DNA of 64,000 nt from Myceligenerans indicum (GTDB taxonomy: Bacteria > Actinomycetota > Actinomycetes > Actinomycetales > Cellulomonadaceae), in assembly GCF_016742955.1 (NCBI RefSeq), contig NZ_JABBYC010000019.1, positions 1-64,000 on the forward strand. The letters run 5' to 3'. Positions 51,733-59,747 of the stretch are shown in pieces. The notes under the pieces were generated by a model. The model searched no databases, was not told where the DNA came from, and worked only from the letters and a program-made list of their open reading frames with translations. The translations under genes and the position numbers were made by a program. Every line of letters starts with the position of its first letter. Position 1 is the first letter of the stretch.

Positions 51733-52125
51733 ATGGTTGCCTTCATCTCGCACATCGCCGTGGACTGCCACGACCCCTACACCCTGTCCGAGTGGTGGAA
51801 GGACGTGCTCGGCTACGCCGACGACCCGGACGACCCCAACGCACCGGACCACGAGGAGTGCTACATCCAGGACCCGAAGGGGCGCCGGGTCCCGATCGTG
51901 TTCATCAAGGTGCCGGAGGGGAAGACGGTCAAGAACCGCCTTCACTTCGACCTGCGGCCCCGGTCCGGCGAGCGCAACGCCGAGTACCAGCGGCTGCTCC
52001 GGCTCGGCGCGACGAAGGTCGAGGACCACCGCGGGGTCGACGGTCCGGGGACGGGCTGGGTCGTGATGGCCGATCCGGAGGGGAACGAGTTCTGCATCCT
52101 GCGCAGCGAGGCCGAACTGGGCTGA
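51733..52125 (+). CDS. VOC-family (glyoxalase/dioxygenase-like) protein
   Basis: The 130-residue protein is a single VOC fold with FISHIAVDCHDPYTLSEWWKDVLGY, RLHFDLRPR and VVMADPEGNEFCIL, where His, His and Glu could bind a metal. Many such actinobacterial proteins are uncharacterised. GGGAGAG lies about 10 bp before the ATG. It is convergent with ligD. Confidence 0.85.
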   Translation: MVAFISHIAVDCHDPYTLSEWWKDVLGYADDPDDPNAPDHEECYIQDPKGRRVPIVFIKVPEGKTVKNRLHFDLRPRSGERNAEYQRLLRLGATKVEDHRGVDGPGTGWVVMADPEGNEFCILRSEAELG

Positions 52126-52133
52126 GTCTTTCC

Positions 52134-52161
52134 GGCCGCCGGGGGGAAGACCCTGGCGGCC
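52134..52161. terminator. Hairpin between the VOC gene and ligD
   Basis: GGCCGCC (52134-52140) and GGCGGCC (52155-52161) pair in the 54-bp gap between convergent genes. There is no T-run. Confidence 0.45.
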
Positions 52162-52179
52162 ACGCCGGTCAGCGGCGGC

Positions 52180-54750
52180 TCAGCGGGAGATGTCGTCCGG
52201 GGAACGATCCCGCCGCCAGCCGCGCCAGACCGGGTGGCGCAGCCGGTGGTCCGCGGTCCAGCCCGCGTGATCGACCTCGCCCACCAGGATCGGCTCGCAC
52301 CAGCGAGCGGCACGGGCGTCCGGGCCCGGCACCTCGGCGGCGGCCGGCTCCCGGACGCCGATCTGGTCCAGCCGCCGGGCGATCTCACGCCGTTCCTTCT
52401 CCGTGAAGCCCGTGCCCACCCGCCCCGCGAAACGCAGCGGCCGCGGCACCGCGTCCGGACCGTCCCCGGACCTCGCCTCCGGTACGGCCAGGAGCAGAGC
52501 CCCGGCGGCGGACGGATCCGGCCGGCCGGTGCCGGCGTGCATCGGCCTCCAGCCGATGACCACCACTTCCTGCGACTCGACGTGCTTCACCTTGAGCCAT
52601 TCGCGGGACCGCCGCCCCGGCGCGTACCGCGACCGGCGGCGCTTGGCGACCACGCCCTCCAGCCGCAGGTCGCGGGAGGAGACCAGCGCGGCGGCGGCGT
52701 CGAGCTCGAGCACCGGCGGGACGTGCACGAGCGTGCCCGGTGAGACCACCCGCTCCAGCACCTCCCGCCGCGCCGACCAGGGCTCGCCGGTCAGGTCCGC
52801 TCCGCCCGCACGGAGCACGTCGAACAGGAAGACCTCGACCCCGACCCGCCGCCGCGCCCGCTCCACGTCCCGGCCCTTGTACAGGTTGGCGCGCTGCTGG
52901 AGCCGTCGGAAACTCGGCCGTCCGTCGGAGTCCAGGGCGACGACCTCGCCGTCCAGCACCGCGGGCCGGTCCTCCGGGCCCACCGCATCCCCGAGCGCCC
53001 GCAACTCCGGGAACGTCGCGGTCATGTCGAGGCCGGCCCGGCTGACCAACCTCACGTCACCCCCGGCCGCGACGTGCGCGAGCACGCGGAAGCCGTCCCA
53101 CTTCATCTCGAACGCCCACTCGTCCGGATCCAGGCGGAGCAGCTCGCGCGGGCCCGCCGGCGTGGCGAGCATCGGGCGCAGACCGCCGGCGCCGGCGTGC
53201 GTGCCGGAGGCGGGCGCCGGGTCCGGCGCTGCCGCCGCCGCTGCCTCCCTGGCGGGCCCCGGTCCGGTCGCGGGCGGCTCTCCGCTCGGCTGGGCCTTCG
53301 TGCGGTGGATCAGCCACTGGTTGGCATCGCCCGCCCCGCGTCCGCCCGTGCGGATCAGGGCGAGCCGCCTCGCGCCCCGACGCGCACTGCGCACGACGAC
53401 GATCACCTCGTCGTCGCGCCACTTCTCCAGGTCGTAGGTGCCGGAGTCCCAGATGGTGACCTCACCGGCGCCGTACTCGCCGCGCGGGATCGTGCCCTCG
53501 AACGCGCCGTACTCCAGCGGGTGGTCCTCCGTCTGGATCGCGAGGTGGTTGCGCCCCGGGTCGGTCGGCTCCCCGCGCGGCAGCGCCCAGGACACCAGCA
53601 CGCCGTCGTGCTCCAGACGGAAGTCCCAGTGCAGGCGGGTGGCGTGGTGCTCCTGGATCACGTACGACGGCGAGGCGGCCGGGGCCGCCGGGCTCCCGCC
53701 GAACGGCTCCGGCGTGCGCCCCGGGTCACGCTTCGCCCGGTACTCCGCGAGACGGGACCACGCGGCCATGCGCTCGGCCGTCGGCTCCAGCGCGTCGTGG
53801 TGCCCCCGCAGCAGCGGTGCGAGCAGGTCGCCGTCGCCCGCCACGCGGTCGAGCACCTCCTGGACCTCGAGCTGCCGCAGGTCCGGGTCGTCCAGCTCGG
53901 CCCACGTCCGCGGTGCGGCCACCCAGGGGCGCTCGCGGCCGCGCGGGGAGTAGGGCGCGATGGTCGTCTTCGCGCCGTTGTTCTGCGACCAGTCGATCAG
54001 GACCTTTCCCGCGCGCAGGGACTTCTTCATGTCGCTGACCACGAGGTCGGGGTGCTCGGCCTCCAGGTGCCGGGCGAGCTCGTGTGCCACGGCGGTGACG
54101 TCGGCAGACGTCGGCGGGGCGCCGGGCGCGGACGGCGACGGGGTTTCCGCGGGCGTGCCGGCGTACCGGCGGTCGAGAGCGGCGTACAGATGGATGCCCT
54201 GGGAGCCGCTGGTCACGGGCAGCGGGTCGAGGCCCATCCCGGCCAGCACCTCCCGTGCCCAACGGGCGACCTGGGCGCACTCCGCCAGCCCGGCGCCCGG
54301 CCCGGGGTCGAGGTCGAGCACGAGGCGGTCGGGCGGCAGCTCGATGCCCGTACGTCCGACGCGCCACTGGGGGGTGTGGAGCTCCAGCGTCGCGGTCTGG
54401 CCGAGCCACACGAGGGTGGCGACGTCGTCGACCAGGACGTACTCGTTGACCGACGTCTTGTGCCGGATGCGGTGCAGCGCCACCCACGACGGCGTGTCGG
54501 GGCCGGCGTTCTTCTGGAAGAAGGCCTGTTCGCCGGTGCCGTCCGGCCAGCGCTTGCGAGTGGCCGGACGCCGCGTGACGTGTGGCAGCATCACCGGTGC
54601 GACCTGCGCGAGATAGTGGAGGATCTCGCCCTTCGTGGTGCCCGTGGCCGGGTACAGCACCTTGCCGAGGTTGGACAGGCGCAGGCGGCGGCCGTCGACG
54701 GTGACGGTGGTGTCACCGGAAAGGGCGTCCATCCCGGAAGGGCCGGTCAT
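52180..54750 (-). CDS. ligD: ATP-dependent DNA ligase D (Pol-PE-Lig)
   Basis: The 856-residue multidomain NHEJ enzyme runs, in order, from a primase/polymerase domain (about 15-300; catalytic LDLDPG) to a 3'-phosphoesterase domain (about 365-470; HHATRLHWDFRLEHDG) and an ATP-dependent ligase domain (about 545-850; adenylation Lys in FEMKWDGFR). This is the order seen in M. tuberculosis LigD. It repairs double-strand breaks with Ku, whose gene lies 500 bp away on the other strand. The ATG at 54750 is preferred; a GTG at 54783 is also in frame. Confidence 0.94.
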   Translation of the reverse strand: MTGPSGMDALSGDTTVTVDGRRLRLSNLGKVLYPATGTTKGEILHYLAQVAPVMLPHVTRRPATRKRWPDGTGEQAFFQKNAGPDTPSWVALHRIRHKTSVNEYVLVDDVATLVWLGQTATLELHTPQWRVGRTGIELPPDRLVLDLDPGPGAGLAECAQVARWAREVLAGMGLDPLPVTSGSQGIHLYAALDRRYAGTPAETPSPSAPGAPPTSADVTAVAHELARHLEAEHPDLVVSDMKKSLRAGKVLIDWSQNNGAKTTIAPYSPRGRERPWVAAPRTWAELDDPDLRQLEVQEVLDRVAGDGDLLAPLLRGHHDALEPTAERMAAWSRLAEYRAKRDPGRTPEPFGGSPAAPAASPSYVIQEHHATRLHWDFRLEHDGVLVSWALPRGEPTDPGRNHLAIQTEDHPLEYGAFEGTIPRGEYGAGEVTIWDSGTYDLEKWRDDEVIVVVRSARRGARRLALIRTGGRGAGDANQWLIHRTKAQPSGEPPATGPGPAREAAAAAAPDPAPASGTHAGAGGLRPMLATPAGPRELLRLDPDEWAFEMKWDGFRVLAHVAAGGDVRLVSRAGLDMTATFPELRALGDAVGPEDRPAVLDGEVVALDSDGRPSFRRLQQRANLYKGRDVERARRRVGVEVFLFDVLRAGGADLTGEPWSARREVLERVVSPGTLVHVPPVLELDAAAALVSSRDLRLEGVVAKRRRSRYAPGRRSREWLKVKHVESQEVVVIGWRPMHAGTGRPDPSAAGALLLAVPEARSGDGPDAVPRPLRFAGRVGTGFTEKERREIARRLDQIGVREPAAAEVPGPDARAARWCEPILVGEVDHAGWTADHRLRHPVWRGWRRDRSPDDISR

Positions 54751-54854
54751 GCCTTCATGGTCCGCAGGTGCGACGAGGTTCACATCTTGAGAATCCTCAA
54801 TCGTTGCCTGAACTTTACCTTCTGGTGGGTGTCCGGGGTCTAGGCTCGTCGCCC

Positions 54855-55154
54855 GTGAACTTGTCAGAACGCAGCTCCGTTCTCGTCGCGGACATCGCGC
54901 ACCGCCGGCCCGACCGGCTAACGATGTACGGAGCGCCGTGGTGCCGGGACTGCCGCAGGTCCAAGGCCGTGCTCGACATCCGCCGCGTCGACTTCGACTA
55001 CGTCGATCTCGAGTGCGATCCCGGGCGCGCCTGCGAGGCCGAGGACATCTCGGGCCGCAAGTCCATCCCCGTCCTCGTCTTCCCGGACGGCACGCACCTG
55101 GTGGAGCCGACCAACGCCGAGCTCGCCGCCCACCTGGACCACCAGGGCCTGTGA
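54855..55154 (+). CDS. Glutaredoxin-like / mycoredoxin-type protein
   Basis: The 99-residue thioredoxin-fold protein has a CxxC active site in MYGAPWCRDCRRSKAVLD and the cis-Pro in KSIPVLVFPDG. NrdH and mycoredoxins have similar folds; the RD pair inside the CxxC is unusual for either. TAGGCT (54841-54846) lies 8 bp before the GTG start. It sits between the divergent ligD and ku in the NHEJ locus. Confidence 0.85.
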   Translation: MNLSERSSVLVADIAHRRPDRLTMYGAPWCRDCRRSKAVLDIRRVDFDYVDLECDPGRACEAEDISGRKSIPVLVFPDGTHLVEPTNAELAAHLDHQGL

Positions 55155-55171
55155 CCGGCCCTGTCGGCCGG
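55155..55171 (+). terminator. Short hairpin after the glutaredoxin gene
   Basis: CCGGCC and GGCCGG with a 5-base loop start right after the stop codon. There is no T-run; it may attenuate readthrough into ku. Confidence 0.45.
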
Positions 55172-55235
55172 TAGCCGACGGCGCGGCTGACCTGGACTTC
55201 TCGCGCCCCCGCCCGATCGGGCGCACCATCGGGGT

Positions 55236-56039
55236 ATGCGCGCTATCTGGAAGGGCGCCGTCTCCTTCGGGCTCGTGAACGTCCCGGTGAAGCTCTACAG
55301 CGCCACCGAGGACCACGACGTGCCCCTGCACCAGGTGCACGACGCCGACGGCGGGCGCATCCGCTACCGCCGGGTCTGCGAGCTCGACGGCGAGGTCGTG
55401 CCGTACGAGCACATCGACCGCGCGTACGACGACGGCGAGCACACCGTGGTCATCACCCGCGACGACCTGGCGGCGCTCCCGGCCGAGAAGGACCGCGAGA
55501 TCGGCGTCGTCGAGTTCGTGCCGAGCGACCAGATCGACCCGATCATGCTCGACAAGACCTACTACCTCGAGCCCGACTCCACCTCCACCAAGGCGTACGT
55601 CCTGCTGCGCCGCACGCTCGAGGAGACCGAGCGGACGGCGATCGTGAAGTTCGCGCTGCGGCAGCGCACGCGGCTCGCCGCCCTCCGGGTGCGGGACGAG
55701 GTGCTCGTCCTGCAGACGCTGCTGTGGGCGGACGAGATCCGTGAGCCGTCGTTCGGCTCGCTCGACGAGCCGGCCGCCGTCACGGAGCAGGAACTGGCGA
55801 TGTCGGCGCAGCTCGTCACCAGCTTCGAGTCGGACTTCGCGCCCGGCGACCACACCGACGAGTACCAGGTCCAGCTCCGGGCCCTGATCGACGCGAAGAT
55901 CGAGCAGGGCGACGTCATCGACGCGGAGGCGACCTTCGGCGAGGCCGCGGCCGGCGAGGGGGAGGGCGGCAAGGTCATCGACCTGATGGAAGCCCTGAGG
56001 CGCAGCGTGGACGCGGCCAAGGAGCGGCGCACGGGTTGA
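55236..56039 (+). CDS. ku: Non-homologous end joining protein Ku
   Basis: The 267-residue bacterial Ku begins MRAIWKGAVSFGLVNVPVKLYSAT and contains YYLEPDSTSTKAYVLLRRTL and the bridge region through about 215, followed by a short C-terminal tail that normally recruits LigD. It forms a homodimeric ring on DNA ends. Its position opposite ligD with a glutaredoxin gene between is a compact NHEJ locus. Confidence 0.95.
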   Translation: MRAIWKGAVSFGLVNVPVKLYSATEDHDVPLHQVHDADGGRIRYRRVCELDGEVVPYEHIDRAYDDGEHTVVITRDDLAALPAEKDREIGVVEFVPSDQIDPIMLDKTYYLEPDSTSTKAYVLLRRTLEETERTAIVKFALRQRTRLAALRVRDEVLVLQTLLWADEIREPSFGSLDEPAAVTEQELAMSAQLVTSFESDFAPGDHTDEYQVQLRALIDAKIEQGDVIDAEATFGEAAAGEGEGGKVIDLMEALRRSVDAAKERRTG

Positions 56040-56051
56040 GCGGCCGGCACG

Positions 56052-56073
56052 GCCGGCGGGGCGGCCCGCCGGC
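56052..56073 (+). terminator. Terminator hairpin after ku
   Basis: GCCGGCGGG and CCCGCCGGC form a 9-bp stem with a 4-base loop, 12 bp after the ku stop. Confidence 0.6.
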
Positions 56074-56170
56074 GGGGCCGGCGGCAGGGGGGTCACGTTC
56101 GGACGCGGGCGGGCGCCCGAGCCGTGGACGGGTGCCGGAGCTGGGTGCGCCCGGGCATAGGGTTGAGACG

Positions 56171-57823
56171 ATGCACGATCAGAACCACATGCCGTCACGC
56201 TGGGCGCGGTGGGTCGTCGCGGTCGTCGCCGCCCTGACGGCCTGCGTCGGGTTCGGCGCGACGACGGCCCGCGCCGAGCTGAGCCTCGGCCCGCACCAGG
56301 CGGTGTACGAGGTCACGGGCGGCCCGCACCTGGTGATCGATCTCGGGCCCCTGGGCCGGATCGTCTCGACGTCACCGCTGCCCCTCGGGCTCGGCGTGTC
56401 GGTGACGGTGCAGGAGATCCCCGCCGACCTGACCGCCGTGGATGCCCCCCGGACGCTCACCGCGATGAGCCAGGACCTCGACTCCTACCTGCAGTTCTTC
56501 GACTCGCCGCAGCAGACGATCGACACCGCCGCGCGGGCGCTGATCGAGGACGCGGTGATCCGGGCCGTCGGAGCGTTCGCCGTCCTGGTGGCAGCCTTCC
56601 TCATCGGGCGCGCCGTTCTCGGCGCGCGCCGGCGCGGCGAGCTGGCAGCGGCGATCGCACCGCGCACCTGGCAGATCGCGGGTGCCGCGATGCTGGTCGT
56701 GGCCGTCTGGGCGACCTCCACGGGGAGCGTTCCCGCGCGCCGGACCAGCGAGCCGGCCGAGGCCTCGATGGTGTTCGCCGGCACCGCGCTGGAAGGCGCC
56801 ACGCTCACCGGCCGCCTCGCCCGCGTGATCGACACGTACTCCGGCCAGCTCGTCGGGCTCTACCGGAACAACTCGGGCTACTACACCGCGGGCAGGGAGA
56901 ACCTGGAGGCGGCATGGGACGAGGCCGACGCCCGCGAGCGCGCGGCCGCCGATGTCGCGGCTCCGGTAGTGCCCGACGGCGCGGACGCTGCGGACACGAC
57001 CCTGCCGGACGGCCCCCCGCAACCGCCGGAGAACACCCTCACCGTCCTGCTGGTTTCGGACCTGCACTGCAACACCGGCATGACTCCGCTGCTGCGGACC
57101 GCCGTGGCGCGTTCCGGCGCCGGTCTCGTGCTCAACGCCGGTGACTCGACGATCAACGGGACGGACGTGGAGAACGTGTGCGTCGACTCGTTCTCGAGTG
57201 CCGTGCCCGACGACGTTCCGCTCGTCGTCGCCGACGGCAACCACGACTCCCTGCTGATCTCGGCCGCGGAGCGGTCCCAGGGGGAGACCGTGCTCGACGG
57301 CTCCGTCGTCGAGGTCGCCGGAATGCGCATCCTGGGGGACCGGGATCCTCTGGAGACCCGGATCGGCGCCGGGACCACCGCCGTGAGGGAGGAGACTCCT
57401 GCCCAGGCCGGCGAGCGCCTGCGCGACGTCGCCTGTGAGGCGCGCGACGCGGGGGAACGCGTCGACCTCCTGCTCGTGCACAATCCCGCCGTCGGCGACG
57501 CCGGGTTGCGGTCCGGGTGCGTGCCCTTCCAGATCAGCGGCCACATGCACAAGCGCATCGGCCCGGAGGCCATCGGGTACGGTCTCCGGTACGTGAACAC
57601 CACGACCGGCGGGGCGAGCCTGGGCAAGCTGTCGGTGGGCCCGCTCCAGTACCCGGCGGGGATGACGGTTCTGCGGTTCGACACCGTGTCCCGGTCGTTC
57701 ACGCAGCTGAGGGAGGTCACCGTCGACCCGGACCGGTCGGCCACCGTGGGCGACTGGGAGCCCATGCCGCCCGCCTGGCCGCTCCCGGGGTACGAACCGG
57801 TGCGTCCGGGTACGCCGCGCTGA
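56171..57823 (+). CDS. Membrane-anchored metallophosphoesterase
   Basis: The 550-residue protein has an N-terminal signal-like helix (about 8-30), two further helices near 130-155 and 160-180, and a calcineurin-like phosphoesterase domain from about 290. Metal motifs are SDLHCN (Asp297, His299), NAGDSTINGT, DGNHD (356-359) and SGHMHK (His458, His460). The catalytic domain probably faces outside or the membrane surface. TAGGGT (56158-56163) is 7 bp before the ATG (leaderless). The substrate is unknown. Confidence 0.87.
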   Translation: MHDQNHMPSRWARWVVAVVAALTACVGFGATTARAELSLGPHQAVYEVTGGPHLVIDLGPLGRIVSTSPLPLGLGVSVTVQEIPADLTAVDAPRTLTAMSQDLDSYLQFFDSPQQTIDTAARALIEDAVIRAVGAFAVLVAAFLIGRAVLGARRRGELAAAIAPRTWQIAGAAMLVVAVWATSTGSVPARRTSEPAEASMVFAGTALEGATLTGRLARVIDTYSGQLVGLYRNNSGYYTAGRENLEAAWDEADARERAAADVAAPVVPDGADAADTTLPDGPPQPPENTLTVLLVSDLHCNTGMTPLLRTAVARSGAGLVLNAGDSTINGTDVENVCVDSFSSAVPDDVPLVVADGNHDSLLISAAERSQGETVLDGSVVEVAGMRILGDRDPLETRIGAGTTAVREETPAQAGERLRDVACEARDAGERVDLLLVHNPAVGDAGLRSGCVPFQISGHMHKRIGPEAIGYGLRYVNTTTGGASLGKLSVGPLQYPAGMTVLRFDTVSRSFTQLREVTVDPDRSATVGDWEPMPPAWPLPGYEPVRPGTPR

Positions 57824-57863
57824 GCGGCAGGGGCCGTATGGCCTGTGCCGATAGGCTCGGGGC

Positions 57864-58565
57864 GTGAACTCCTCCACGCCGACCGCGCCCGCCGAGCTGA
57901 CGCCCGTGGCGCAGGACTATCTCAAGGCGGTCTGGTCGGAGCAGGAGTGGTCCACCAAGAAGGTGACCTCCAAGCAGCTCTCGGACCGGCTCGGGGTCGG
58001 GGCCTCGACGGTCTCCGAGACGGTCCGCCGGCTCTGCGACCAGGGGCTCCTGGACCACGCCCCCTACGGAGCGGTGGAGCTGACCGAGTCCGGGCGCCTG
58101 CTCGCGCTGCAGATGGTGCGGCGTCACCGGCTGCTGGAGACGTTCCTGGTGAACGAGCTCGGCTACGGCTGGGACGAGGTGCACGACGAGGCGGAGGTCC
58201 TCGAGCACGCGGTCAGCGACCGGCTCGTCGAGCGACTCGACGTGCGGCTCGGGCGCCCGGGCCGTGACCCCCACGGTGACCCGATCCCGGCCGCCGACGG
58301 CTCCGTGGTGCGGCCCGAGGCCGCGCCGATGTCGGAGATGGCGGCGGGGGAGACCGGCGTCGTCGTGCGGATCTCGGACGCCGATCCCGAGGCGCTGCGG
58401 TACCTCGACGAGCTCGGCCTCGGCCTCGATGCCCGGGTCTCGGTCACGGCACGGCGCGAGTTCGCGGGAACCCTGCACGTGGAGTGGACGGGAGCGCAGC
58501 CCGCGGCCCGCTCCGCCGACCTGGGCCTCCTGGCGGCTTCCCGGGTCTGGGTCGAGCGCGACTGA
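57864..58565 (+). CDS. mntR: DtxR-family metalloregulator, manganese (MntR) type
   Basis: The 233-residue protein has a winged helix (SKQLSDRLGVGASTVSETVRRL), a dimerisation/metal domain and a C-terminal SH3-like FeoA domain (about 160-233). The residues that set metal choice follow MntR: VAQDYLKAVW has Asp18 where DtxR/IdeR has Met10, and HDEAEVLEH has Glu111 in place of DtxR Cys102, with Glu114, His115 and His88 kept. Manganese is therefore the likely co-repressor. TAGGCT (57852-57857) lies 6 bp before the GTG (leaderless). No Mn transporter gene is adjacent. Confidence 0.85.
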   Translation: MNSSTPTAPAELTPVAQDYLKAVWSEQEWSTKKVTSKQLSDRLGVGASTVSETVRRLCDQGLLDHAPYGAVELTESGRLLALQMVRRHRLLETFLVNELGYGWDEVHDEAEVLEHAVSDRLVERLDVRLGRPGRDPHGDPIPAADGSVVRPEAAPMSEMAAGETGVVVRISDADPEALRYLDELGLGLDARVSVTARREFAGTLHVEWTGAQPAARSADLGLLAASRVWVERD

Positions 58566-58610
58566 CGAGGGCCTGTCCGGGGCCCGAGGGCTCGGTTCGG
58601 CGGCCCTGCC

Positions 58611-58655
58611 GGTGAACGACACGGCGGTGAACGACATGGCGGTGAACGACACGGT
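58611..58655. repeat. 15-bp tandem repeat, 3 copies
   Basis: GGTGAACGACACGGC is repeated three times with one change per later copy in the gap between the mntR and VKOR genes. Confidence 0.9.
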
Positions 58656-58754
58656 GGCGGCGCTCGTCCGACGGCGCCCGCACGGCCTCACGGAGCCGAC
58701 TTCTCCAGCGGGTTCTCCCAGCGCGGGTTCAGGGTGGGGCGGTATGTTGATTTT

Positions 58755-59426
58755 GTGAATGAGAAGACCAGGGCGGCCGTCGCGTCGTCGGACAATGATG
58801 CTGCGGACGACCTGGCCGGCGACACGGCCTCGTACGCCGGGCCGCGACCGCTCGGGGCGCGGACCATGGCGGTGCTGCTGCTGGTCCTCGGGGCGATCGG
58901 TTTCGCCGGGTCGTTCGGCCTCGCGTGGGAGAAGTATCTCGGGTTCATCGAGCCGGAGCGTGCGGCGTCGTGCACGCTCAACCTGTTCGTCACGTGCAGC
59001 GCCGCCATGGACTCCTGGCAGGGCGCGCTCCTCGGCTTCCCCAACCCGTACCTCGGTGTCGCGGCGTTCCCGGTGGTGATCACCACCGGTGTGGTGCTGT
59101 TGACCGGGGCCCGCCTGCCGCGGTGGTACTGGATGTCACTGCTCGTCGTGACCGTGCTGGGCGAGGCGCTGGTCTTCTTCCTGATGTGGTCGAGCTTCTA
59201 CGTCATCGTGGCGCTGTGCCCCTACTGCATGGTCGTGTGGACGATCATGTGGCCGCTGCTGTGGTACCAGATCGTGCGTGGTGCGCAGAGCGGGGACCTG
59301 CCGATGGGCGCCGGCCTCCGCGACGCGCTGGTCGCCAACCGCACGATCATCCTGATCATCGGCTACGTGGTCGCGGTGGGGTGGCTGCTGCTCGCCGTCG
59401 GCCAGGACCTGGTCCGCTCCTTCTGA
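58755..59426 (+). CDS. Vitamin K epoxide reductase (VKOR) family protein
   Basis: The 223-residue membrane protein has 4-5 helices. Loop cysteines lie in CTLNLFVTCSAAM, and the active CxxC is in VALCPYCMVVW. Bacterial VKOR reoxidises DsbA-like proteins using menaquinone, forming disulfides in exported proteins. No fused thioredoxin domain is present, so a separate DsbA partner is needed. The GTG start has TATGTT (58743-58748) 6 bp upstream and no ribosome-binding site. Confidence 0.9.
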   Translation: MNEKTRAAVASSDNDAADDLAGDTASYAGPRPLGARTMAVLLLVLGAIGFAGSFGLAWEKYLGFIEPERAASCTLNLFVTCSAAMDSWQGALLGFPNPYLGVAAFPVVITTGVVLLTGARLPRWYWMSLLVVTVLGEALVFFLMWSSFYVIVALCPYCMVVWTIMWPLLWYQIVRGAQSGDLPMGAGLRDALVANRTIILIIGYVVAVGWLLLAVGQDLVRSF

Positions 59427-59525
59427 CGATCACCACCTGACGATCACCTCGTCCGGGCCCCTCGGTAGGTACCGGCGGGCCCGGACAGGCTGGCCATTCG
59501 CCGCCCGGCCTGGCATCCTGTCCGT

Positions 59526-59576
59526 GTGAGGTCCATCCGCTCGCTGCTTATACAGCCGCATCGGCTCCGCCCCTGA
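59526..59576 (+). CDS. Leucine-rich leader peptide of a leuS attenuator
   Basis: A 16-codon frame, GTG to TGA, encodes MRSIRSLLIQPHRLRP. It has three Leu codons, and the middle reads CTG CTT ATA, putting the CTT and ATA codons, which are rare in such GC-rich DNA, at the likely stalling point. CATCCT (59514-59519) lies 6 bp before the GTG, so the peptide mRNA may be leaderless. The following 100 bases fold into alternative hairpins and a terminator ahead of leuS. Ribosome stalling at low charged tRNA-Leu would then favour readthrough. Confidence 0.6.
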   Translation: MRSIRSLLIQPHRLRP

Positions 59577-59597
59577 TCGGGCACACCCGGTGCGGCC

Positions 59598-59632
59598 GCC
59601 CCTGTTCGCTCCTCGGAGCGCGGGGGCTTTTT
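59598..59632 (+). terminator. Rho-independent terminator (attenuator) upstream of leuS
   Basis: GCCCC (59598-59602) pairs with GGGGC (59623-59627), with an inner stem CGCTC (59607-59611) / GAGCG (59616-59620), and TTTTT follows (59628-59632). T-runs are rare in this genome. An upstream stem, GCCGCATCGG (59555-59564, inside the leader peptide) with CCGGTGCGGC (59587-59596), abuts it. Confidence 0.75.
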
Positions 59633-59747
59633 CGTGCCCGGACCCGATCAAGAAGCGCACGACGACGGAGAGCAGCGACCGATGGCAACGAGCAGCACCG
59701 TGAACACCGCCGAGTCCGAACCCCGGGCGGTCGGTAGAATCCCGCGG

